The notes beneath the pieces were generated by a model. The model did no database searches. It was not told the origin of the DNA and worked only from the letters and a program-made list of their open reading frames with translations. From contig CAJINV010000015.1 in the NCBI GenBank assembly GCA_905178155.1, positions 205,074-269,073 of the forward strand: 64,000 bases of DNA, read 5' to 3'. Of this stretch, positions 28,501-40,500 are shown in pieces. A program made the translations under genes and the position numbers. Source of the DNA: Amoebophrya sp. A120 (Eukaryota; Sar; Dinophyceae; Syndiniales; Amoebophryaceae). Position 1 is the first letter of the stretch, and each line of letters starts with the position of its first letter.

Positions 28501-31500
28501 TTGTCATGCACAGCTCCCAAAACTTGGAGATTTGTGTTGCTAGATTCCCAACTTGACTATGGGGTGGGGACGTTTTTGCTTAGGATAGTACCCCACCTGG
28601 ACTCCCGCAACCGTGGCCGCGTAGCCGGCTGTGGTGTATGCACTGCAAATATGTCTGGGTCTGGAAACTTGTAATGCAAGTCAGTCAATAAGGAATGCAC
28701 TGTAATGCGTCGCCAAGCATGACAAGTTTTTTCTTGCTTCTGCGCTGCGTATTCCGCATGAGCAACTGCGTTTCTGCATGACAGGCGAGAGAGCCTGTTT
28801 GTGGCCACGCAATACAGAGTTAAGGGTCATGCCGGACCAGCATGACAAACCTCGGAATCTTCTTCCAGACCCAGACATTTGTGCATGCGATATGGTGGCG
28901 GTAGTGGCCACGGCGGTGCCGGCGGTAGCCGCCCCGGCCGTGGCGAAGGTTCCGGAAACCGCGGCGACTGCCGTGCTGCTGGACCCGAAGGCGGCCAGGC
29001 CCAGGCCGCCTACCGCCCCAATGCCCGATGCAAACAGCCCGGCGATCAGCACACCCACCACGGCCCCCGCCAGCACGCCGCCCCCAACGATGCCGACATT
29101 CGATATCTGGGCCTTTTTCTGCAGGTACCAGGCCTGTTTGGTCAAATCGAATTTCTTTTCCAACGTAACTCGAAACCCTTGGTATTGGAACAGAAACTTG
29201 CTGTACAGCAAATCCTGCGTCTTAATCACGAGCAAGTCCTTGTTGTGGAATTCGTGGAGTCGCTTCTTCTCCTGCGACTCCGACTGGGTTTTGTACTGGA
29301 TCAACCGTTGCTCCTCACTGTTCGCCCCGATCAATGCGCTGCTGGTAGCATCCTTGCTGGATTTTTCAAGGACTGCGGAGTACAGGGGTAACAGTTTGTC
29401 GGTGACCCACGGTAGGAGTACGGGTGGCGTTGCCGCAGGAGCGGGGGCACTGGTGCCCATTGGGACGTCAGCATTTCCATTTCCACCTGCCGCTGCGGTC
29501 GTTATAGTTATTCCTGAAGGTAACTGCGTGGCGTCGATCGCTTTTAAAAGTTGTTCTGACGTCATAACCGCGTTTTCCGCTACAACTTTTTTCAGGGCAG
29601 TGACTTTGCTGCACACGGTTTTTTGAAGATGTCCTTGGCCTTGCTGCTGCTGCCCGACATCTACTTCCCCGACGAGGAAATCATAACCCGCTGGGGCTGG
29701 GAGCAACGCCGTGGGCGGAGAAATTATGCCGGTTATCTTATAATCCCCGATCGCATCTGAAGAAATGTCCTGCAGTTTTTCGTCGAGCGACTGTTTCTCG
29801 AAAAACTCATCCTCGAAGGAAAGATTTCTGCTTCCTTCCAACCCGCCCATCTGTAGCGACAGGATGTCGCTTTCCTTCTCCGCGAGCAAAAATCCCTGCG
29901 TCACCATCGCCGTCACTCGCGCCGTGCCCTTCTTGCCTTGGCGACTGGTGCGGCCCAGGGCCTGCGCCTCTTCCCGGGATTCCGCGAGGAAGGTCAGTTC
30001 GACGTGCAAACTATGCATTGCAAAAGTATCGTACTCGGAGTAATTGCATTTACGCATTACAAATCTGTTTATTAAGGTAAATCAGCATTACAAATTTGAT
30101 TTGTAATGCTGGGGGAATTTGTAATGCAATTTGTACTAGTACGATACTTGTTTTGCATTGCATACAAACCGCCAAACGGTTCGATTTTGTTCGTTTCGTA
30201 GTCCGTGCCGCGGCCCGCCAAGTTTGTGTATCAACTGTAAAAATGTCTGGGTCTGGAAGAATCCAACTTGTCATGCTGATTTTGGATTCTAAAAAAATCT
30301 GTATTGCATGAGCAGCAAAGAGAGTCCAAGTCTTGCTACACGGAAAGAGCATTTGTCATGCGGTATAGGCATCAGGAAGCCCTCACAAAATCTGTGATGC
30401 TCGGGCATGCATCACAGACATCAGGAGTCATGCAAAATGTGCATGACAAACCTGGCAATCTTCCAGAGGACCCAGACATTTTTACATTTGATATTGTGGA
30501 AACAATGACCATACCTGGCCGGAAGGGCTCCATCTCCCCGGACCCCACATCGGCGTTGCTCTGCCTCAAATACTCCTTGACATCCCGCTCGGGCCAGGAC
30601 TGCTTCAACGCCTGCGAGATCAGCGTTGCGTTCTCAATACTGCGGCAAATGCACAGCACGCCGCGGTTTCGACGGAGTTCCTTCAGCACATTCTCCACGA
30701 CCTTCTGAATCCAACGGTCGCGCTGGGACAACGGTGCGGTTTTCTTCACGACTTTCGAAGCTCCTGCACTGCCACTTGTACTGGTTGTCGTGACTGCATT
30801 GGAAGTAGGTTGATGTTGTTCACCCGACGATGGCGCGACCCCAGTCGGCCCCGCTCCACCTCGTGCGAGGACCATCAGTTGTTCGGTGCCGATCAAATCC
30901 GGTGCGTAATTCACGAAGCGCTTCTTCCTGGACAGCGGCATCCGCCGGGATTTGAGCTGATACGCCTGCTTCAGCGATTGCCTGACTGCTGGGGACCCAA
31001 GTGTGCCAGTCACGCCGTAAAGAAATTTGTACCGGCGGAAAAAAGCGAAGTTGGACAAAAAGTTCGTTGGTAACGATTCCGGGGTGACAGGCAAGCCGTG
31101 CATCACTTCCAGAATTTGGTGAATACCATCCGACCAGTGGAGGGAATCCTGCGTGATACCGGTCGCGCCGGACACCGGCTTAATCGCGTCATTTTGGACC
31201 ACGTAGTCGACGTTTTCCTGGAAGGTGAAGTACGTATCAAATGTAAAAGTATCTGGGTCTGGAAACTTGTGATGCTGAATTGCGCATGATTGAAGCGCTT
31301 CCAATGGCAGCCAAGCATGACAAGTTTTTGAGAGGTCTGCTGATGCCTAGCACGCATTACAAATTGCGTTTTCGCATGACAAAGAAAGCCTCTGTTTTGC
31401 TGCTCACGCAACACAGATTTTCCAGGAGTGCATGACACGCATTACAAGTTCCAATTTTCCAGACCCAGACATTTTTACATTTGATAGTACGCCAGTAAGG

Positions 31501-34500
31501 CAGATTTTACCAACCGTGGCAACGTGTCTTTAACGTGGCGCTCCCAGTGTCTCGGGATCGGGACAAGACCGTTAGTTGTCGACTGCGAACTACCGGCGTC
31601 CGTCGACGCGGTATCTGTCCTGTACCCACCGATGTTCTGGTACGCCCGGCCAAAGAAGTCCTGTGCTTTCGGCACTGGCTTGAAGCTTTTGTTGGTGTTT
31701 ATCTGAGAAACACCATCGCCATCATGCGGCAAGGTTTGAAACAAGCCGCCTTTGCTCTTTTTGTCCTCATTCGGTGCGATATGAGGGCGCACAAGAACTC
31801 GTCCCCCTCGTCTGCCTAATTTGTCAAGAACATGCACAATCCTATAACCCTATTGCTGCCCCTTTGCACAATTTGGGTATGCATGGCAATTTTTCGGAAA
31901 AAAACCGCGTGGAGGGCTTGTCATGAAGCACAGGCACCAGCACCACGTGTTTGAATTTCGTGTGCTACGTTTGGCAATATTGCTGTTGATTCACAAAAAT
32001 CACATCGTACTACAAATCAGGCGGACGACGGGGGGGAGTTTGTTCTTGTGCACTTCCATATTTGAACAGCATCTCATCCACATCCTCGAAAAACTCCGAC
32101 AGCGTCTGCGAGCTCGGCGCAAGCTTCGTCTCCGGCACGGTGCCCGGAACAGGCGCGGGAAGGAGGAGCAAGTCCTCTTCGTGCTCGATTTTCAGGACGA
32201 TGGTCTTCGGAGAATTGTCTTGATTTTCTTCCTCCATGATGAAATCGTCAACATGTCCGTCCGCCCGCGGATCCAAAGTAGAACCACTGCCGTTCTGTTC
32301 CTCCAGCTTTTCCTGCTCTTTCCGCAAGTTTTCGACCATTTCCTTCTCTTTCAATTCGAACTCCTTCTTCACTTCCGGGTCCCGCCAGTCGATGGTTTTT
32401 TCCAAGAACTTCTGCAAGTAATCCTCCAACGCGTTGGTTGTGGAATCTGGCAACGTCGCGGACAACTCAATCCCCACCGGATTGTTCAGTGGCTGCTCGC
32501 GGATCTTCTGCAAAATCGCCGGGGTGAGGACCAGAATCTTGCTGTTCTTATCCTGCTGAGTCGCATGTTTGTTCGCGGCGACCATGCCACTCGTTTGCGA
32601 AATTCCCAACTCAGCTAAACTCTGTCGCAGTTCCACCGCGTCGAAAAAGGGGCCGGATTTGTTGCGGTTCATCGCGTATCAAGTGTAAATATGTCTGGGT
32701 CCTCTGGAATGTTGCAAGACTTGTCATGCGCATTTTGCACGACCCATGATGTCTGTGATGCCTGCCCTAGCATCACAAATTTTGTGAGGGCTTTCTGATG
32801 CGTATCCTGCATGACAAATGCCCTCGCCGTGTAGCACAAAATCGAATCCTCTTGCTGGTCATGCAACACAGAATTTTTTGGAATCCGAAGACAGCATCAG
32901 AAGTTCTTGCATCCTTCCAGACCCTGACATTTTTGCATTTGATATCGCGATCGGCGTGAAATTCGGGAGCCGTCGGACAATGTCTCCGTAGAGCAATATC
33001 CTATGTAAAAACGTCCCCACCCTAGAGTTGTATATGCAAATCTGCATGCTGAAAATGTTTCTCATGCGGGGCCCCATGAGATGCGTTTTGTAGTCGCGTT
33101 GCGGAAAAATTTGTGATGCTCCAATCGCCTTAATGTGTTAGCTCTGTGATGCTGCTGAACCAGCCAAACAGGACCACACTACGAGGCCACGCCTGTCATG
33201 CGCAACAGCCAAAGCTTGCTGATTTGTCTTGCAGATTTCCCAACTTGATGACTATGGGGTGCTGGGGACGTTTTTGAACAGGATAAGCAAGACGTGCTGC
33301 TTCTTCCCCATCCGCGCACCCCGGTTCGCGGCGAAGGTAATTTCTTCCGGGATCTGCACCAGTCTTTGTTGAAATTGGTCGATCTCCAGCTTCAGCACAT
33401 GGTAAACCGGCTCGAGAAATTCCGCGCCGGGGAAGGGCGAAGCAACCTTGGCGGTCCGGGATAAGTCGTTCACCAACATCATATCGACCTCATCGGCTAG
33501 CGCGACGTTGTCAAACCCAAATTCCAACCTGCCCATCGCCATGGCGACGCGGTTCTTGGCAAGCTGGGCCGCGAAGGTCTTGTGCACTTGCTGGAACATT
33601 TGAGGGAAATAGGCGGAAGGCAACTGCTTATCAAGATGTCCCCCGGGAAGATAGCGCGTCACCTCGCTCTCATCGCCCCATTCGGGAAGGTGCACTTCCT
33701 TTTTCGGGTACCCCGGCCTTTCAATGCGGTTCAGAATCAGACGAGAGAGAAGGTTTTTCCACTTTTTCTTTTCGTCCGCATCTGTGTTATCACGCCCTTT
33801 GCCCATGTTATCAAACAAAAAAAGTTCGTCGCGATCACTCATGCGCATTTTTGCAATACAAAATTTCGTGTCATGCGTAAAAATGCATCACAGCCAAACT
33901 TCATACGGGATTTACCTAGTGTTTCTGCAAGACAAGAAAGCGCTGCGATGCTAAAAAAATTTGTAATGCAAAGCCTGGAAGACCAAGTTAATGACTGCGA
34001 CAAACTTTTTTCTCTCCATATATGTACCTCACGAGATTCTTCATCATGTAGGGTGTGAACAGGGCAACAGGGGCAACAAGATCCTCCTCTGCTGGTTCCG
34101 TGGTTCCAGCTTGCGGCATAGGAGCGTCGGTGCCGGTGGAAGAAGCCCCCGATCCGGCTGGAGCAGAAGCTGCACCCCCCGCCGCTGGTTGTGGTCCACC
34201 AGGAGTCGGCGAGCTTTGCACCGCAGCACCCCCGCCAACCTCCGCAGTGCGCTGCTGTTCCTTCGCCATTTCACGTTTCACTTCCGGGGGCAGGATCAAT
34301 AATTCCCCTCCGTTGTAATGCTATCCTGTGTAAAAACGTCACTACCCCAGAGTTGTCATGCAGATCTGCATGCTCAGAATGTGTGTCGTGCGGCTCCCCG
34401 TGAGAGGCATCACCTAATGACATTTGGGATTCTACTGTTATGCGCTAATCAGGATCACAGACTGTGATGCGTTTCAACTAGCTAGGCACGACTACACTGC

Positions 34501-37500
34501 GTAGCCAAATTTGTAATGCGTGAGTCCCAAATATGCTCGACTTGTCTTGCATAGATCCCAACTTAACTCGGGGTTGGGGACGTTTCTATACAGGATAAAT
34601 GCTGCCCCAATTTCTCCAGAACCAGCTGCTTGTTTGACTGCCGCGTTAATTCCTGGTACAGAACATCGTGTCCCAAGCTCCCGCCCATCGAAGTCCTTTC
34701 ATCCGCGTCTTCCTCATCCAGATTGCTTCCCTTTGTTCTCTCTTCCATTACCTCGCCGGAAATCAGGCTATTGACCGCCTTCGCGTACTTGTAGAATTTC
34801 GTGCGCAGCCGCGGCAGCAACGCCACCGACTCCTCCAGATACATGCGCTCGGCTATCCTGAGTAAAAACGCCCCGACCCCTAAATCAAGTTGGTAAGTCT
34901 GCAACACAAATCTCCAAGTTTTGGGAGTATATGCATGACAAGTTTCCATCTGGATCTGTAGCGCAGTTCTGTTTAGCAAGCGTAACCGCATCACAAAGAC
35001 GCCTGCTGATCCTGTTTACCGCATTAGAAATCTCAGAAAACGACTACAAAATCATCCCATGCGGATGCGCATTGCAGATGTTTCTGTGGATGCAAATCTG
35101 CATGACACCTATGGGGTGGGGAAGTTTTTCTGTAGGATATCGGCTAGGGTCGCGTCCGCGTTTACCCCCGCGTCGCTGTAGTACTGAATAGAGGGGAGTT
35201 TGTCCTTCATGTGCTTGTACTGCGGTCCTGCGCCCGCAATAACCATATTCGTTTCCACATTGGCTTCGTATTTCACGTATCCTGTGCAAAAGTATCGCAC
35301 TCGTAGTAATCGCAGTCATGCATTACAAATCTGCATCCCAAGGTAAATCCGCATGACAAATTGTATTTCTCATGCTGCGCAGCTAATTTGTCATGCGAAT
35401 GCGATTCATACTAGTACGATACTTTTGCAATGCATATCACGCCGTACCGACTTCCGGTTGTGTTGTCGGCGTACCATTCGGACTTCAGCGCGTCGAACAT
35501 AAAGTCCGCCGGGTCGCCAACCGTGACGTCACTTAAATAGCTATCCTGAGTAAAAACGTCCCCACACCAGAGTCCAGATGGTGACTTTGCTACACAAATC
35601 AACAAATTTTGGCTGTTTCGCATGACAAGTTTAAACGCGTATTCTAGTGCTGTTTGAGGTAGTGCAGCCGCATGACAAATCGACTACCTTATTCTGATTC
35701 CAGCATCACAAGCTTCCAGATAGCATGAGAAAATGTCTCTCATGGGGATCCGCATGAGAAAAATTTCGAGCATGCGTTTTTGCATGACAACTGTGGGGTA
35801 GGGGCGTTTTTACATAGGATAATAGCAGGCCCGCTGGGTTGAGGACTTTCCCCCGTCGCCAGTTTTTTCCTGGTTGTCCTGTGTGTTCGCGGCGACGCGG
35901 AGACCAAATTGCTCGTAGATGTTCGCGTTTTTTTCCGCGTCGCGTTTTGCCAGGACGGGGGAGGAAGTCATGGAATCCACTTTTTTCCCGTACACTACTG
36001 CCATAATGACCGCGACACCCGCTAGCAGTTCCGTTTTCCCCTCGCCCGTGGCGACTTGCAAGAGTACGCCCCGGGTTCTGCGGTCATTTTCGGATTGTTC
36101 TATTTCAGGAGCAGTACTGCTCTGGGGATCTTCAGTCGAGGCTGGTGTGGTGGTTGTACCAGATTGATGGGCGGTGGAACTACCTCCAGCACCAGTGGAC
36201 GCCTGCTGCGCATTCATGGCAGTAGAAGTTCCAGCTGAAGACAGAACTCCTCCCGTCGTTCCTGTCAAAAGCTGCAGCAGGCTTTTCCGCTCAAACAGGG
36301 GCGTCGCATCGTTCAATACAAACTGCTCACCTATCATTAGCAAAAGTGTCTGGGTCTGGATCAAAGCAACTTGTCATGCTAAATCTGAATGATGTATAAA
36401 ATCTGTCTTGCATGCTTGCCAAAAGCTGTCCACTTTTGACCTAATCGAGAGGCAGTTTCTCATGCAGGATAGGCATGATGGAACTCTCACAGAATCTGTC
36501 ATGCTATGTCCTACATGCCAGAGGACCTCATGGGTCATGGAAAACCTGCATGACAAGTCTGGCATTCTTCCAGACCCAAACATTTTTGCATTTGATATCA
36601 CCATTCGCCAGGAAGTCGTTCCGCATGCTGTCCCAGTGCGCGCGGACAACTTCGATCAGGGATAAGAGCTGAATATTGTGGAGCTTGAAGTTCTTCACTT
36701 TGTAGATCCCCGCGTAGTAGACCTGCAAGGCCTGCACGGTCAACTTCTCGTAGATGCGCAACACCGGTAGAATACCTTTCTCCAGGATGTTCTGGACGCG
36801 TTTGAATCGGGCGCGCTCCACCCGGTGGGCCCGCGCGCTGGCCTTCTTGGCGCTGACCTCGCTTTTGTCGAGAACCGACCTCGCTTTGTCAAACCAACTT
36901 GTGGGAATGTCGACGACCTCAGGCCTGCCGTGGGCCATCACGTACTCGTGTTTAATTTGTGGCACGAAGGTGTAGGGCCGGTCCAACGCCCAGTAGCCTG
37001 CGGTGGTACTTCCGACATTCTCCCAGGTGTGTCTTTCGACCAGCATTTTTATCCTGTGTAAAAACGTCCCCACAGCCTTAGTCAAGTTGCGAATCTAGCA
37101 CCACAAGTCCGCAAGTTTTGGGAGCTGTGCATGACAAGTTTCTTTCTGCAGTGTAGTGCTGGTGGGCAAGGGAAGCCGCATGAGAAAGCCATTTTCTCAT
37201 CCTGTTTACAGCATTACAAATATCAAAACACGATTGGAAATGGCTCTCATGGAGATGCGCATCACAAACGTTTTCTGTAATTGTACATCTGCATGACAAC
37301 TCTGGGGTCGTGGGGACGTTTTTCCTCAGGATAATTTTTCTCTCTTCATCCGTGTACCTCGAGCCAGAAAATTCGTCTAACAGGCTATCAGAATGAAAAA
37401 TGCCCCCACCCCCGAACTTGAAAGCATTTGTATTGCAAATCTTTCCAAATGAAACACTCGCCCTCTTGCGTGTATCAGCATCACAGATTTCCGATCGTGA

Positions 37501-40500
37501 ATAGCAAAAATTTGTATTGCAAAAGATCCCAGCAAGAGCGGTGCTTGTCATGCAAGCGATGCGAAACTTGACTAGAATCTGCATCAGAAAGATTCGTACT
37601 CCTTTCATGCATGACAAAAAGCTTTCATTTGGAAACTTCGCATCACAAATTCTTGCAATTTCAGGGGTGGGGGGCAGTTTTCACTGTGATACAGGCGCGT
37701 TTCTTCCCGTTCCTCCAAGTCACTCACCGCGAAGACTTGCGACAGGCTCTGACCGCTGTCCAGGGTCGTTTGGCCGTCATTTGACTCCAATTCCGCAGCA
37801 AATTTGTCACTGAGCACCACATCAAGCTTTGCCAAGTGCTCGGCGAGCAGCTTTTTTAACTTTGGAGCCACTTCGGACCTAATGTGCTTGGACCAGTTCG
37901 TGAGCTCCTTCGCATCGTACTGCTTCAGCCGCTTGAAAATTCCATCGGTCAACTGAATGCCGAAGTCGCTTGTCTGCTCCCAAGGCCGCGTGTACGTCTC
38001 GTCGTTATTTCTGCGTCTAGCAATGGGTAACACGGTGTCGAGCACGCGCTGCACGTTCTGATCATGGGGCCACACATATCAGAATGAAAAATCCCCCCTC
38101 CCCATATTGAAAAGGTATGCTCCCAAGAATTTGTGTTGCGGATTTGAGGTCACAAATCACATCTGTCTTGCAAGAAGACAAGGGCAGAAGCTTCCGCCCC
38201 ATTATGGAAGCGGTTTGTCATGCTGTTGGGCCTAAAGGGGGGCCGTTTGCCATGCTGAGCTACTTACTAGACCCATACGCCCCTACCTAGCCAGGGGATC
38301 TGGCCGCAGTGTTAGGGCGGAAAAATCGGCAAATAGCATCATTTTTGCAAGCGCACTTTTTGGGGGGGCAAAAAAATTATGGCTATTGGGGGTGTCGCTA
38401 CTGCTTTTTTTCCTGTTGGCCATTTAGATGCTGGCGCCGCTCTTCGTTGTCACGTTCCGCCATCCGGCCCTCCCCTTTTTCCAATAGAGCCGCAGCATTT
38501 TGTTGAAGTTGCATAGGCCTGCGGCCCCCCGGCGCGGGAAGCCGCGCCCCCTCTCCGGCATCCAATTCCGTACGCGCCCAGACATCTTCGCATCTTCCCT
38601 TTACGGCCAGATATTGAGAATGCGGACGCGCCAGCAGTCAAATGCTTCCGGGGGGGTGCCGAAGGGGGGGGGGTAAGGGGGTGCGCTTGGGCTGCCTCTG
38701 GGCTACCATTTTGGGGCACGCAAAATCGGCAGTTTCTAATGGGGATTAGGGGGTCGGCATAGGCTACCGAAAGGGTACCCGGAAGGGGTACCCGGAAGGG
38801 GTGTCCGAAGGGGGCAAAAATGCACCCCCCTGACCACCCCCCTTGCCGGGTTCCCTCTTCCTCGTGGCGAGCGTCCTCGTTGTGGTCCGGTCCCGGAGGT
38901 GGCCCAGCCACTTCTCGAAGAGCGGGCCTACTCAACATTGCCGGGCCATCTGAGCGACAACGCACAGCGCGAAGGCGCTGCCGCCTGTTTCGTGTCTTGC
39001 TATGAAGGCCTTTTGAAAGCCGAGCTATCATGTTTCTCGTGGAAAAGATGAAGTGATGCTTTACTTCTGTTGATTTCCAGGTAGTTGACTCCCTGACAAA
39101 AGAAAAAAAAATACCCCCCCAAAGTGTGAGCTGACAAAAATGATGCTATTTGCCGATTTTTCCGCCCTAACAGTGCCTCTCTGCAATACAAAGCTGATTT
39201 GTGGTCACAAATCAGCATCACAAATTTCAGTTTTGATATGGGGAGGGGGGATTTTTCCTCTCAATAACACATACTGCCGCTTCTTTCCCTCGAGGTTGGT
39301 TTCCGCCTTGTTATATGAAATGTAAAAATGTCTGGGTCTGGAAGATTCTGAGACTTGTCATGCACGTTTTGCATAAGCCATGAGGTCTGGAATGCGAGAC
39401 CTAGCATGACAGATTCTGTGAGATCCGTATAATGCCTATCCTGCATGAGAAACTTCCTCTCAACTTGGTCAAAAGTGGACAGCTTTTGGCATTGATGCAA
39501 CACAGAGTTTTGGCACGATCCAGAATTAGCATCACAAGTTGCAACCTTCCAGACCCAGACATTTTTACAATGCATATGTTACCGAGGTCGAGTTGCGTTG
39601 GTTGATAGGGAAGGTGGGATCTGTACAGGACGTGCTCTTTCTCGAGTTCCTGATCGATAGTCTGATCCCGTTCCCGGCTGACGAGCGGGTCGGCCATGGC
39701 TCTAGGCCGCTGGTCGCCGTGGACCGCACCAGAGGCCGCCGTGGTTCCACTTGCTCCAGGACCGCCACCCGTGCTGCCGCCCATGGTTTCCTGCGCCGGA
39801 GGGGCCTCTTGCTGCAGCTCTAGTTCCACCCGAGCCACCTGTTGCGCGGCTGCCAGTTGGGTTCTTTCTTGGGCCTTGCTTTTCTTCTTCGGCCTCGCCT
39901 TAGATTTGGAAGAAGCAGGGCGATTATTCCGTCCGCTGACCATCTCGGAGTAGTCAATTCCAGCTGCAGGAGCGGTAGGCGCCACAGCAATTTCCACATC
40001 AGGCGCCACGTCAGCCATAGTTGTTTCTTGTGCGGATACAACTTGCTGCGCGCTAGCCGCCGGAGCGGCGGCTCCTGGAGAATGCGTGGACCGCGGTGCC
40101 GGGGCAACACTGGAAGACGGCGCTGAACCACTTCCCGAGGGGTTGTTGGCCGCCACCTCGCCCTGAACTACGTTCTGCCCGGCCGACCCAAGCCTCTGAG
40201 CCGCCTGCTCGTCGTTCGTGCCTGCCGTGCTTTTCCAACGCATGAAGAAGCGCGCCATGATGTACTCCACATTCCACGATCAAATGCAAAAATGTGTGGG
40301 TGCGGAAGATTGCAGGAGTTTGTCATGCATCTTCTGGATAACGCAGCTGGTCTCTAATGCACGCAAAAGCATTACAGGTTTTGCGCAGGCCTCCTGATGC
40401 CTATCCCGCATGAGAAATTCCCTATTTGCGTAGCAAGAAATGGGAAGCTTTTGGTGCTTATGCAACACAAATTTTTGCCTCTTCCAGAAATCGCATGACA

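Noticed and set aside
28893-36331. Bacterial secA gene or bacterial contamination
   Set aside because: Motifs match SecA, but the coding sequence is split by many spliced elements and embedded in eukaryote-style low complexity, so it is a resident eukaryotic gene.
38450-39031. 193-codon frame in the nested transposon as a transposase
   Set aside because: Composition is Pro/Gly/Arg-rich, it overlaps GC-rich tandem repeats and shows no DDE or other catalytic pattern.
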